A stretch of DNA of 64,000 nt from Chenopodium formosanum. Lineage: Eukaryota > Streptophyta > Magnoliopsida > Caryophyllales > Amaranthaceae. This document shows positions 44,107 through 56,340 of this stretch, piece after piece. Within the stretch, counting starts at the first letter, position 1; each line of letters begins with the position of its first letter. The notes under the pieces are model-generated. The model did not search any database. It saw only the letters and a program-made list of their open reading frames with translations, and was not told where the DNA came from. Position numbers and translations under genes: made by a program. The DNA lies in contig CM044879.1 of assembly GCA_024500155.1 (NCBI GenBank), forward strand, positions 24,112,572 to 24,176,571, written 5' to 3'.

Positions 44107-47100
44107 TAGGGCTGTACAGAGTTTGGTCCGGACTGTAACCAAACCATTTACGATTTGAAAAAATACGGTTTGGTTTCGATTTTTAAGGAAATACTGTTTG
44201 CGGTTTGGTTTGGTTTTTCAAAATTTATAAACCAAACCAAACCGCAAACCAGTAAACCGCAATTTATATTTATATAATATTTATAAAAATTAAAATAGTT
44301 AATAAAAAAAAAAAACATTCAATATGCTACATTACTGCTACTCTACTAGTCTACTATAGTCAATGTTAATCGCCACTTTAAAAAAACTCACAGTCATTAC
44401 TCATTAAGTCATTAGGTCATATAACTGATGCTCTTAAGTGAAAAACTCAAAAACCCCTTCGCCTATTTCTTCTTCGTTATTATCGCCGGTGCTCAAAAAC
44501 TCCTTTGATCGCCGCTGCTCTTAGACTCCTCGACACTCCCACAGTCCCACCCATACTTCTTGTATTCTGCTCGCTGCTCGCTGCTCACGGTTCTCAAAAT
44601 TTCAGGTTTGATTTTTCTTTTTTCTATAAATTACATTACTAATGAATTGTAGTATAATCGATTGAATATGTATATTAAAACCCTTATTTTTTTTAATTTT
44701 AGAATCTCTACAACGGCGTCGAGTTCTGGATCTTGCGAGGTAACTTTGATTGAATATGTATATTAATACCTTTTTTTTTAATTGAATTGGTTATGTAACT
44801 AATTATATATAATTTTTGTAATTGAGCTCAGATGTCAAACACAGAGGATAATCCCTTTACAATCCCTGATATTGAGGAAACGGTGGAAACTGATAATTTA
44901 TCCGATGAACATGGTAAGCTGAAACCAAGAAGGAAGGCAATGAAACCCAGGTCGGATATTTGGGATCACTTCTCTAAGTATACGGCTAATGGGGTAGGAA
45001 GGTGTAAGTGTAATTATTGTGGGTTTTCTTATAAGTGCAATCCAAATCTAAATGGTACTAGTACTTATAGATCACATTTAAAAAAGTGTTCAAGTTATAT
45101 ATACAATAGTTGCAAAATCCCAGGGCCAAAACAAACACAATTGAGTTTTGGATCTAGTGTAAATGAAGATGGGGCTAAAGAGGTGTCCATTAAAAATTGG
45201 GTTTTGGATTATGAAAAATGTAGAAATGCTTTAGCTAACATGATAATAGTTGATGAACTTCCATTTAGACATGTTGAAGGTCAGGACTTTAAGTTCTTTT
45301 GTTCTCAACTACAAAATAGGTTTGTAGTTCCCTCTCGAGTCACATTAGCTAGAGATTGTTATCAAATGTTTGTGGATGAAAGGTTGAAATTGAAAAGTTT
45401 TTTAAAAACAAATTGTAGAAGAGTATGTCTTACAACGGACACATGGACTTCATTGCAAAGAATTAATTACATGTGTTTGACAGCTCACTTTATTGACAAT
45501 GATTGGAAATTAAATAAAAGAATCCTAAACTTTTGTCCAGTAACAAGTCATAAGGGTGAACAAATTAGTAAAGCTATTGAAAAATGCTTACTAGCATGGG
45601 ATCTTGAAAAAGTGATGACCATTACCGTTGATAATGCAAGCTCAAATGACACTGCCATTGCTTATTTGAAGAAAAGAGTCAATAGTTGGGGAACAAGTGT
45701 CTTGAAAGGGGAGTATATGCATGTAAGATGCATTGCTCATATCATGAACTTAGTGGTAAATGATGGCTTAAAGTTGGTTGGTGACTCAGCGAGTCGTGTT
45801 CGAAGTGCAGTTAGGTATGTGAGATCCTCCCCGGCTAGACATGAGAGGTTTAAAAAGTCTGCCATTGAGGAAAAAGTTCCATGCCAAGGCTTGTTATGTC
45901 TAGATGTCCCAACCCGATGGAACTCCACTTTTTTGATGTTGGACACTGCTCTAAAGTTTGAAATAGCATTTGATAGATACGATGAAGAAGATCGTTACTA
46001 TGAGGATGAACTTTTGGATGTTCATGGGTATAGGAAAGGGTTGGGAAAACCAATTGACACTGATTGGAATCATGTGAAGCATTTGATTAAATTATTAGAA
46101 GCTTTCTATCATTTTACTTTGAGAGTCTCTGGCTCATTATATGTTACTTGTAATAGCTATTTTCATGAAGTAACCAATGTGGATTGCTTGCTAAAAGAAT
46201 GGGGTAACAACCATAATGTTGAATTTAAATTTATGGCACGTAAGATGAAAGAAAAATGTGACAAATATTGGGGGGATCCAAAAAAATTGAATGTAATGTT
46301 GTTTGTTGCTGCTGCACTTGACCCTCGATACAAACTAGAATGTGTGGAGTATGGCATTCGTCAAATGTATGAACCAGAGGAGGTTGCTACGGTTGTATGC
46401 AATCGGGTAAAGAAAGCTTTCAAAGATATGTTTGAAGAGTACAAGTGTTCAAACTCTTCTTCATCTTCTTTCCCTCAAAGTGGTAATTCTGGAAATGATG
46501 GGGCTAATGTGGATCCCGTAGCTCAGAATAAAGGAATCATTAGATCTAGGTACATGAAACTCAAGGCAAAAAAAGAAGACGGTGATGGTAAGTCAGAGTT
46601 GGATAAGTACTTAGATGAAGAATGTGAACCAGATGTGGATGACTTTGATATCTTGCAATGGTGGAAGAGTGCTACAACAAGATTTCCTATTCTTTCTCTC
46701 ATAGCTCGTGATGTGATGGCTATTCCCGTGTCCACTATTGCTTCCGAGAGTGCTTTTAGCACCGGAGGAAGAGTTCTTGACCCTTTTCGAAGTTCGTTAA
46801 GTCCTAAAGTAGTGGAGGCACTTATATGTGCACAAGATTGGCTTCGTGCATCACCTATTGATGTTGAAGAGAATGTGGATGATGTTGAAGAATTAGAGAA
46901 AGGTATGCATTTTTTTCTTTCTGACAATTTTCAATTTTCAGTGTTTTGTTAATTATTGGTTTCATTTACAAATTCTTTATTATAATTTTTTTTATTATTT
47001 TCAGACTTGTCCAAGATGAGTTTAGCTTCGACAATCATTGATATCGCATAATGTAGCCCCTGATATTGTCAAGTTGCTGCCAAGTATTAAAAACTACGAA

Positions 47101-47450
47101 GTATAATGTAGTGTGAATTTTTTTTTTCTGGACAAATGTAAAAGGTTTTTATCAACTGTAATTTGTTATGTATTATGTTTTTTTCCACTATTATTCAAAC
47201 TTATAATCCGTTTGGGGTAATTATTTGAACTTTATTATAAATTTATTAATATTTGACAATTTTTAGGAAAAAGAGTCGTCTCATCATAAACCGCAAACCA
47301 AACTGCACCAAACCGCATTATTACGGTTTGGTTTGGTTTGGTTTCAAAATTAATATGGTTTGGTTTGGTTTGGAAAATTGGCCAAATCGCAGTTTGCGGT
47401 TTGGTTTGGTTTATACTCAAACCGCACCAAACCAGACCATGTTCACCCCT
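44107..47450 (+). mobile_element. Autonomous-looking hAT transposon, 3.34 kb
   Basis: Flanked by the 8-bp TSD AGTCCATT (44099-44106, 47451-47458). Ends are TAGGGCTGTACA and, reversed, AGGGGTGAACA. Subterminal regions on both sides carry many GCGGTTTGGTTTGG motifs in both orientations, the typical transposase-binding clusters of hAT elements. The central gene has every catalytic residue, so the copy may be active. Confidence 0.9.
44832..47051 (+). CDS. hAT transposase, BED zinc finger type (RICESLEEPER-like)
   Basis: Exon 1 is 44832-46902. A small intron (GTATGC...TTTCAG) leads to exon 2 at 47005-47051, giving 705 residues; reading through without splicing gives 706. A BED zinc finger lies at residues 40-86 (Cys60, Cys63, His82, Cys86). 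The catalytic triad is visible as Asp in LTTDTWTS, Asp in TVDNASSND and Glu in TIASESAFS. The hAT dimerisation domain covers the last ~100 residues (ILQWWKSATTRFPILS onward). It cuts and pastes the element in the nucleus. 5' UTR introns are likely upstream (AG at about 44606 and 44701). Domesticated RICESLEEPER proteins are similar, but TIRs and TSD here mark a real transposon. Confidence 0.9.
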
Positions 47451-48009
47451 AGTCCATTCCTACTAATGTCCAACTCTCCCTTGATATTATCTCTTGGTCC
47501 CCTCCTCCAGTAGGCTATTGTAAACTCAAATTTGCCCTTCACAATTCAGCATCTACTGGTGTTGTTATCAGGGACCACTTAGGGAATCATATTGCTAGTC
47601 TAACTTACAATTTAGGCTCTTGCCTAGCTTTTCTTGCTGAAGCCATTTCCCTTCGTAGTGGTCTCCTCCTAGCTAGAGAGCATAACATCACCCATATTTT
47701 TATTGAAGGTGATAATCTTACCGTAATTAATATTTTGTAGGATCACTATAACTGCCCGTGGAAGCTGCAATCACTGATGGATGATGTCAAGAACATTTTG
47801 GAATCTTTCTCGGCCTTCAAATCTCAGCATATCTACCGTGAGGAAATCGCGCAGCAAAATATGTTACCTCTCTTGGATATTCCACTCCGACGCATGAAGA
47901 TATAGACCCTTTATGGATAGTAAATTTTCTTAATTTTTACTTGTAAATAGATTAGAACATGGTCTTGCGAGAAGACGTTCCTAATCTCCTTCACGTATCT
48001 TACTTCTTA

Positions 48010-48050
<41 letters not shown>
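47451..48050 (+). pseudogene. LINE ORF2 3' end: RNase H domain and poly-A tail
   Basis: Frame 47478-47740 reads ISWSPPPVGYCKLKF and then AEAISLRSGLLLA and IEGDNLTVI, a plant LINE RNase H. The first catalytic aspartate (normally in an F-D-G context) is lost, and a TAG ends the frame at 47738-47740. A 3' UTR with further decayed similarity ends in a poly-A of about 40 at 48011-48050. The hAT element sits immediately upstream, inside the LINE. Confidence 0.65.
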
Positions 48051-48051
<1 letters not shown>

Positions 48052-49420
48052 AAGCATTGCTACTCATGGAATTGTTCTAATTAGCTAGAGTAGTAGGCTA
48101 GAATTTTACGAAAACATGTTGTCACTTCTCCTTGTCCCATATTGGAACTCAAAGTCCAATTTCATTGGAAACATCTTTTAAATTACACACTGTAAGAACT
48201 CATTAGTTGAAGTTTGCTTGTCATCTTCAAAATAAAGGTGATAAAAAATCGGGCCGGGCCGGGCCAGGCCTTAACACAATTTCTCGTGCCCAAACCTGCA
48301 AAAAAATAGCGGGGTTTTCAGGTTTTTTCGGACCGGGTTTGGGCTTTTTAACTAAAAATACGTTTTTATGCTTGCCCAAACCCGCCCATTTTTCAGGCCG
48401 GGCTAGTGGGCTGGGCCAATGTTGATCATCTCTACATCAAAACCTCGCAGGGTTAACACCAGCCTTGTTGGGAGAACCTAATAAATTATATATGTCAACA
48501 AAAAAAAAACAATGAATTCGTCTACTTTGGGCCCGCAAGTTAATTACCAAAGATCAAAATAAATAGTCCATTTAACATTACCTAGAAAGTTGAATGTTAC
48601 CGGGCCTATTAATTTTTACATTACCTTAAATAGACCATCTATTATCTCCAATTTTTATATATAGTTCTAGCTTTGCCAAAATTTTGAGTGATGAACATGG
48701 TTTTTAGACCAGCTATATTTATTTCGAGGTTTTTTTGAGATCGATGTTCATCGAGAGACTACTTTAGTAATACCGCATAAGCACGGTCACCTACAAAACA
48801 AGGAATATACTAGTATTTTGAAGATCCCCTCCAATAATCAAGTTATTCACTAGAATAAGCATATCTAGTAAGAAAAAGTAGGAAGAAGTTAGAGCACTAT
48901 TTGGGTGGCATGACCAGTGCCTCATATGTATGTGTGATGATGAAAATGTCACATAAAAAAAATGGAGGTACTTATACAACTCTTAGCGGACGTGCTCCTA
49001 GGTTTTGTAACCTAAAATGACGTGATTTAACTGGCTGAATATTGCGTGGTTAATTGACACGTTTCATTAGTGTTTGCAACTTTGTACATTTGGTTGCTTT
49101 CATGAGCTCTTTCGTGCTTTTTTCATAAGCAAAAGGGAATGACACATGGTGATCTCTCAAGACCCATGAAGGCTGAGGTGTCATCTGACATGTCACTACT
49201 TAATTAGACCATGTATATAGAGTATTTTTACCTAATCACTACCCTATTGATAAAAGATCTTTTAAAAATTCATTGAGAATAACAATCCATGGCCTTCTAA
49301 TAGAAAAGAGGTGTAGAATAAAGTTACTTCGTATGATAAAAGGAAAACAACACCATATTAGGTACCTCATTAAAGGAAAAACAAGCTACTAAACCTGATG
49401 ACTAGATTTACATTTGAGAA
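48051..49420. other. Spacer with one GC-rich MITE-like segment
   Basis: Mostly AT-rich. At 48236-48437 GGGCCGGGCCGGGCC and a reversed GGCCGGGC...GGGCTGGGCC segment form an inverted pair between GGTGAT and ATCATC ends, resembling a short hAT-type MITE without clear TSD. No gene is seen. Confidence 0.4.
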
Positions 49421-49425
49421 TAGTA

Positions 49426-49515
49426 CTCCCTCCACCCCTAAATTAAAAGCCCTTTCTCTTTATTAAGTGAGTAATAATTGTCAGAAAGAGGCTTTGTATT
49501 AAGGGACAGAGGGAG
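49426..49515. mobile_element. Very short Stowaway-like MITE
   Basis: Inverted ends CTCCCTCC and GGAGGGAG-like GAGGGAG with TA on both sides (49424-49425, 49516-49517). The arms match over most of the 90 bp (AAAGCC...TTTCT against AGAAAGAGGCTTT). Confidence 0.6.
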
Positions 49516-49561
49516 TAATGATTTTTATTCGTTAATTCGCAATCCAATGAAAGGCATATAG

Positions 49562-50098
49562 TGTTTCGGGGTTTTTTGGAATCCCTCAGAATACCGGTCA
49601 CGCTCTGACTGGCAACGGGACTCAGACACGTGCAAAACAACGAATCTCTGAGGATCGGAGATTCGCCTCCGACAATCAAGTTAGTGACCGGAAACGGAAT
49701 AGATTTAGAGAGAGAAAGTAGAGAGAAGTTGGAGCTTTTAGTGCTCTTTTGTAAGGATATGTCACAATCCACCCCTCCCATCATCAATGATTGGGGCATT
49801 TATAGGGGTGGGGAACTGTGCCCCTTAGGGTAAGTGACCTAGATTTTAGGGCCTCTGATTGGCTGCGCAATCAGTGAAGGACATGTGTCCTCTAGGGGCG
49901 CCGTTTTGCGGCATTCCTAGGAGTTTGGGCCTCCTGATGTAAGGAGGCCTTTTGCTCTTTATGTCATTCCTTAAATTTCAGTGTTCTCTTGTTGCTTATA
50001 CGTGTCATCTTCCTATGGTGACATGTGTCGCCCATTTATTGGGCCACGTGTCATCATGGGATTGGACCACGTATGAGGGGTACTTTTTACCCTAAACA
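49562..50098 (-). repeat. 3' LTR of a minus-strand LTR element that leaves the window
   Basis: On the minus strand it starts TGTTTAGGGTAAAAAGTACC and ends CCCCGAAACA. A polypurine tract (GAAGGGCAAA) precedes it on that strand (50099-50108). It contains a TATA box (CTATAAATG, 49797-49805, minus) and a downstream CACTAACTTGATTGTCGGAGG-type segment common in plant LTRs. The second LTR should lie beyond 64000. Confidence 0.6.
49797..49805 (-). promoter_or_regulatory. LTR TATA box, minus strand
   Basis: CTATAAATG on the minus strand within the LTR, followed by a CT-rich leader. Confidence 0.55.
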
Positions 50099-51114
50099 TT
50101 TGCCCTTCAGAGGGGGTGGCTCGTCTCAACTGGGCCGCCTCCTTTGATCTTTACTCGTTTAAGTAACTTGGGCTTGTTTGAAGCATTTTCGTGTTGCTAG
50201 CATGGCCGGACAGAACTGTCCGCCTACTTGATTGGGCCAGGCGCCTTGTCTGAACGTCCTGATGCTTTTTGATGGACATCAGCCGTGGTCATCAGTCGGT
50301 CGTGATTGGCCTGATGGCTTTATAATTGGGCTAGGTGCCTTAGCTGGTTCGTTTGACATCTTCAGGATATTTTAGCCTAATTTGTCGGACGAGATGGGCC
50401 AAGCGGCCTAGGCCGAATGGCCTTTGGTTGCTAACCAACTGTTATCCATTTCTCAAGGAAATGGATCAATTTCTAAGACTAATCTTGAACTTAACGGATA
50501 ATTATGACGCCCTTTCGACTTCCGTCATAAATGTTCGGTTATCAGTGCGGATTCCGTCAAAAGAGGCGGAATGGGTGAAAAGCGTTCGAATGCTCGGTTA
50601 GATTTATAACCATTTCTTCTCCTTTAGGCGGGAATGGATTTTTTACCATTTTAACCCCCCAAATTTTGCCTATAAATAGAAGGCTTTTGACTTCACAAAT
50701 TTACTTTGCATTTCACCATCCTAGACAGAAGTCAGAGCTTCTAGAGTGAGAAAGTTACTTCCGCCCTTAATCTTCTATAACTCCGCCGTCTGTTTGAGGT
50801 TTCCGATCAAGGTTTTAGGGTTTTCCGGCCCTCCTTCATTAAAGATCTTCGAAGCTTTTCAACCTTCTACTCGTACACAGGTGACCGAATATACTCCTTT
50901 TCCTTCTTGATTTATTTTTCTTTTTATTTTTCTTTTTCGAACACATTGGCTCAACACTCAGACTTGTTTGTCTCTCCTCATGAAGGCGTATGGTCACCTG
51001 GAACTGATGAGTCTAGAGTGAACGGGGACGAGTCTTTTTCTTTGTGGAGTGATTCCATTTCTAGTGCGTACCATCTTACCCCTACTTATCCTACTTTGTC
51101 CTTTCAGGCAAACA
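50099..51114 (+). promoter_or_regulatory. Promoter and leader of the antisense gene
   Basis: CCTATAAATAGAAGG (TATAAATA at 50671-50678) on the plus strand is a canonical plant TATA box. It lies about 440 bp before the ATG at 51115, and a CT-rich leader that may contain an intron follows. It points opposite to the LTR promoter at 49797, so the two diverge. Confidence 0.6.
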
Positions 51115-51662
51115 TGGCGCGTACGAGGCAAACGTATGACAAGCACGCTGAGCGTAATCCAGACAACAGTATGGAAAATCCTTTAGTCCCCTATGATCCG
51201 AACATCACGGGTCTTGTGAACACCACCATAAACAACACAAACACCACCATTAATACCTCGGCCACGGAGAGTGGCAGTGCTTGCTCAATGGTCGAAGTGA
51301 CCACTTCTTTTGAGGAGCGCCAGAACTAAAGGGGCGCCTCTACTTCTGGACGGGAGCCGAACGTAACACGAGCTCTTTTTACTAACTTGGTCCTTGGAGC
51401 AACGAGCTCCCTACTTCATTGCCCCCACCTTCATTTGGAGCAAGGACAACTCAATCTGTCCATTGTCAGCTACAGTCTCCTACTGCGGCTGCAATACAAT
51501 CTGGCAAAAGTCGGCCACAGACTTCCACGACCGCTGCCTTCCAAAATCAGCCAAACACTTCTTTCGCGGCTGGACGGACTCTTGCTCCCCCCTTCTATCA
51601 AGCTTTTAGGTCGGGACGGCCGCGAAACGACATAGTAATTGCCGAGCCTACTGACTCCCCTC
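51115..51662 (+). pseudogene. Antisense ORF of the outer element, 5' part
   Basis: The ATG at 51115 opens a 71-codon frame (MARTRQTYDKHAERN...) that ends at TAA 51327-51329. Similar Ser/Thr/Gln-rich coding continues in another frame to 51660 (SGRPRNDIVIAEPTDS). The 51663-61001 element then interrupts it. I do not recognise the N-terminal domain. Its position after a promoter and before a PF04195-like part (61002 onward) suggests one gene. Confidence 0.5.
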
Positions 51663-53306
51663 TGATATGGCTAGGAATGGTAGGTCGTTGGGCTACCACC
51701 TTGCCCTATCAAACAATATTTATATGCTTAACCAACCCCTAATAGTCTAGCGGCAAGTCAAGGTCGAATCCCAAGGGAATGATGTTAAGTGCACGAAGTC
51801 TAGATTAAGCTATTTCGGAAACATAAGGGGTTTGAAGTAGGACTAGGTCTAAACTAGGTATGCAAACTTGTATTTAATCGATCTAAAACACTAGGGCAAT
51901 GGATCCACATACATTCACAATGAAATTGGTAATTTGGGGAGGTCAAACCGACTAAGTCAATCGATATGAGGGAAAACTATCATGTATCCAATAGAGCATG
52001 CTAAAGTGGTTCACCTAGAGGTCTAACTAGCGTCAACTATGCTAAACACTAACTAGGGAACTTAACAAAGCACCTCAATCGTGAAATTGCAAGTCTACTA
52101 ATCAATTGTCCGTGTCATAGCATACTTACAATGCAATCTAGTGTATTAATCAAAGATGGCCAAACCTCAATTAATCACACACATGCACATGAAAAATCAA
52201 CCAATTTAATCATATCATCAACTCCATCAATTATCCCCAAATTACACTATTCCATCATTCATGCATGCTTCACCATCTCCCTAGCTAGAGAACTACTCAC
52301 TAGCCATAGAAATGGAGATCAAAACTACAACATTCCTCAAATCCATCATCACCATGCTTGAATTCAAAGATTAAACTAACAATCAATCAAAATCAATCAA
52401 AATTCAATCAGTAACCAAATCAATCATCAACAACATGAAAAACTAATGAAATCAACTAAAATCAAAATTGAATTGAGATTAAGAAGAAGATCCTTACAAA
52501 ACTTTGATCAAAAGATCAAATACAATGATGAATTCTTGAACAAACACCAAAGATCATGAGTTTCTCTCTCTAGTTCTTGAGTTTCTCTCTCTAAAAATTC
52601 TCCAAAAACTAACTATCTAATTCAATCTAAAACTTCCTTTCTAAAAATAGGTAGAAATAACTATATATACAAGGAGGAGGTCGGTAATGACGCCCAAAAA
52701 TAGACCCACGCAGGTGCGGGCGCTCGGAGGAGAGAGAACGGTGCGCACGGGAGCACACCCAGGTATGTGCGCCCGTACACACCAGATGTGCGCCCGCACA
52801 CGACTGATGTGCGGTCGCACACTCCTCATGTGCGCCCGCACATAGCTGCAGCGCCCTCCTTTCTTCTTTGCCCTTGCTCACAAGGTGCACGCATCCTAGA
52901 TGATGATGATGAAGGACAAGGTAGACAGCAACTTCCTTGAATTTCTTGAAGAAAATGAGCCATGAGGAAGGCATTTATAAGGCCTTGAAGCATGCCCCTT
53001 TGATCCCTCTTTTGACTTGAAACTTCTTGCACAAGCTTTAGGCATGAAAACAATGAAAGATCATGGAGAGGAAGCTCGGGAATCCTTGGACAATCAATCA
53101 CAACCTACAAACAAAAGAGAAAAAGCAAATAAAAGGGAAAAATAACAAATAAACTAGAAAAAGCACCAAAAAGAGAAAGTAACTACAAAAAGCATAAAAT
53201 GAAGAAAACAAGAATAAAACTAAGGAAAACTAAAGAAAGGAGAGATAAAATGGAATAAAAATCATCCAAAAAAGGACCAAATGAGTGCCAAAAATGTCAC
53301 TCATCA
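51663..53306 (-). repeat. 3' LTR of the gag-protease element
   Basis: 1644 bp. TATA-like GTATATATAG on the minus strand (52661-52670). It has four 21-bp palindrome units at 52766-52849, against seven in the 5' LTR. The conserved U5 motif (GGATTCGACCTTGAC on minus) is at about 51757-51771. Confidence 0.9.
52766..52849. repeat. Four 21-bp units with TGTGCGSCCGCACA core (3' LTR)
   Basis: Units start at 52766, 52787, 52808 and 52829. The 14-bp core is a perfect or near-perfect palindrome; the 7-bp spacers differ. The array lies about 100 bp upstream of the TATA box in the direction of transcription. Confidence 0.9.
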
Positions 53307-53323
53307 AATTCCCCCAAGCTAAA
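53307..53323 (-). promoter_or_regulatory. Polypurine tract at the 3' LTR
   Basis: On the minus strand TTTAGCTTGGGGGAATT directly precedes the LTR start TGATGAGTGAC. Confidence 0.8.
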
Positions 53324-55766
53324 CTTTTGCTCGTCCTCGAGCAAAACAAAGCAAGAAAGAGAAAGGATGAAAATTTTATTGAAAACGAAAAAGAATGACT
53401 CAAGATAAGAATATACACTAAGACTCACTGTCGTAGGAATCACAGTTGTTTTTAGCTACAATAAGCCCTTTAAACCCCAAAGTCGCCTATGAGGACGAGT
53501 GAGGTCTCGTAAGGGTATCCTAAGAGTTTGACCCATAACTCTCAACCAAACATCAATGAGGCAAACCAAAGAATTAAAAGAAAGAAAAATGAAAAAAAAA
53601 AAAAAACAAACCTTTACGAAATGAATCGACATAAAGACTATAAAGCAAATGAATGATAATCTTTCTCAAGTAGTTAAGGTATGCACGTTTCAAGATATCC
53701 AAGGTTGATTGAAACATAGGGTATGCTAGGCATAGGAACTAGTTATCACAATTCACTTTCATCCCAAACAATCTTACCGCGTTCTTCCCACTAGTCTCAA
53801 ATCTCCCTTTAGTGAGTGTCCCAATGATTCCTCGAAGGAACCGGAAAAAGAAATATTATTAGGCTACTCGACATCTTGACTATGCATCCCCTTTCCTTAG
53901 GCAATGACCCATGATGCCCTCCCCCGAATAGTGACTCAACTATCTAGGTCGAAAGGTCTTTCCCCAAGGTTGTAACGTAAGGCATAAAGGGTGAAGGTAG
54001 GCTAAAAATTTAAAAATTTGGTGATATTCCTAATTGTGAAGCAAAGATTGCGCATATCTTTACACCAAGACTAAGTTGTCACCAAACAAAAACAACACCC
54101 CCAAGCTTACTCGAAGCTATACTCACAAAAATATATACAAAAAGCGTGAGAACGCTTCTAATTCCCCCAAGCTAAAATGGAGCATTGCCCTCAATGCTCA
54201 AAAAGGGAGAAAACTCACATCAAAATGTTTTTGAATTTTTCATTTTTCACCTTTTTTTTTTTTTTGTTTTTTTATAATGTAATTGCAAAGTCCTTGCCTT
54301 TTTTAACTTTGGACGGCTTTTACAGCTTTTGCATTTATTTGTCCATGCCTTTTATAATATAGGACGGCTTTTACTCATACTAATTTGTCATTATTCACAA
54401 AGAAATCATAACACAATCTTGCTTTCATAAAAACCAAATTTCCAACTTAACCACCACAAACTTCATCTCAAATGATCATATTGCTTCACAAAAATCAAGA
54501 AAGGTAGAAAATGAAACAAAAGGTCAAATAACTAAAGATGTGGCTTGAAAAGAAGGGATAAGGCTCAAATGGTTGCAAGAAGGCAAATGTAAACCCAAAA
54601 TAAAAGAAAATAGCAAAATATAGTAAAAATGAAAAATACCACCCCGAAAAATGTGCCCTTGTCCTTCCTAGAAAGTTCGGTCTCGTGTTTGAGAATCATA
54701 CATCAAGCTTTATTAGATTAGGTTTGCATAGTCAAGGATCCACGCCGCTCATACAAGGAATGTTGAAGGCTAGAAAAACAAGTAACCTCACTAGGTCGTG
54801 GCAAAAACTCACCAATGGTGTCAAATCAACTATAGGAAGCAACTACCAACATACCACAAACAAGTAGAATCCGGCTTCATGATCCTCCTAGTTCAAACCA
54901 ACTACCCTAGCATACACTATCCTAGAGTCGACCAAACATAGTCTCAAACCGTGCATACCTTTACAACCTAGGAAGAAAGTCATGCAAAAGACAAGTCCAA
55001 TGTACAATGTTCATCTCAAAAGAAAAGAAATGAAAAACAATGCCTCAAAATCACATCAAAAATAAAAAGAAAAATAAAAGAAAATAAGAGAAAAAGGTAA
55101 AATAAAAGAAAGTAAAAGAAAAGAAAAATGGAGACATAGGAAAGGAAAACATAGGAGAAAATCATGCAAAGTTCTAGAAAGCATGTTAAACACATAAAAA
55201 TCCCAATCGACAAACAAGTGATCGATAGACAACAAAGTCACCGATCCCAAACACATTACGTGTTAACAAGCATCCATCCTCGAACCATTCAACTTCTCCT
55301 AAACTAATCCTATTCTATGCAACCAAGGAAAATAAAGAGAAAAATAAGAAAGGTCTCACCGGGATTCCAAGCATAGCAAAATAAACGAAGCAATAAGAAA
55401 CCACCTCGTAGCATTCCATATCCATAAGCTCTTCAAGGAACCAAGTGAGAAAAAGAAATAAAAGAAACTATGAACAAAGAAAATGGTTAGTAACTTCAAA
55501 ACAAAGAAAAGAAAACAACAAATAAAAGAAAATAAACAAAGCAAGTAATATATACAACTAAAGGAAATAAAAGCAAACTAAACAAACTAAACAACTAAAC
55601 TAAACTACAAGATTTGGATCCAAGGGATTTTTGATGGTGAATGGTGAGTGAGGAGTGTGCACAAGTGAGGAGGGTTTTGAAAGGGGGAATGCTCGTGAGG
55701 AAGGAGATGCAATGAGGAAATGAAGGGAAAAAGGAGGAAGAAGAAGTTATATGGCACGTCCAGCCA
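53324..55766. other. Non-coding 3' internal region of the gag-protease element
   Basis: A-rich on the plus strand, with no frame resembling pol or an envelope-like protein on either strand. It contains a second copy of the polypurine-tract sequence at 54160-54176. Confidence 0.75.
54160..54176 (-). promoter_or_regulatory. Internal copy of the polypurine tract
   Basis: The same 17 bases as at 53307-53323 (TTTAGCTTGGGGGAATT on minus) recur 850 bp further inside the element. It could act as a second plus-strand primer; this is inference. Confidence 0.5.
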
Positions 55767-55850
55767 TGTGCGGCCGCACAAGACTGGTGTGCGCCCGCAC
55801 ACGCAGGCTGTGCGCCCGCACATGCCTCGTGTGCGGCCGCACATCCCTGT
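55767..55850. repeat. Four 21-bp palindrome units inside the element
   Basis: Units start at 55767, 55788, 55809 and 55830 with the same TGTGCGSCCGCACA core as in the LTRs and different spacers. On the minus strand a CATATAAC lies about 15 bp beyond the array, followed by a CT-rich stretch, so it may be an internal promoter. Confidence 0.88.
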
Positions 55851-56280
55851 TCGTGCCCCTTCCCTCCTTTTTCTCAAAAATTTGATACTTACTGCCTATT
55901 TTGGTGCGCACATGAATCATGATGGTGATGAGGAATAACATAGGCAGTAGCTAAAATCATTTTCAAAGTCCTCAAGGTTGAAAATTCATGTGCACACCTC
56001 AAAAATTCACTAAGTATCAACTTCCTCCAACCTTTAAAACATGAAATTCCTATCTTACCTCTCTAAAATTCTTACCCCTTTTACCTCGAATTTCGATTGG
56101 AATCGAACAAAATATGATATGCGCCATGAACACCTTCCATTCACCATGCATTCTTGAAGAAATCCAATCTCGCAAAGTTCATCCTAAAAATCCAAACAAG
56201 TAGAAAAGTGAAAGCAAAGAAAAAGTAATAAAAGAAACAAAAAATAAGAAAACTCAAAAATCAAAAGGAAAAGTTAGAAT

Positions 56281-56311
56281 CTCCGGGTTGCCTCCCGGGA
56301 AGCGCTTGCTT
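56281..56311 (-). other. Conserved Athila-type motif after gag-protease
   Basis: On the minus strand AAGCAAGCGCTTCCCGGGAG continues into GCAACCCGG. In Athila/Calypso elements I know this type of sequence downstream of the coding region. Here it begins only about 30 bp after the gag-protease stop. Confidence 0.6.
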
Positions 56312-56340
56312 AAGGTCCTAAGCTCGACCCTTCCTCCAAA

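Noticed and set aside
52131..52361. 76-codon ORF repeated at 59794-60024
   Set aside because: It looks conserved only because both copies are LTRs of the same element. It runs against the direction of transcription and has no domain.
54685..56240. Envelope-like gene in the 3' internal region of the Athila-like element
   Set aside because: Some Athila elements carry one there, but the minus-strand frames here are short, T-rich and without a recognisable signal or membrane protein layout.
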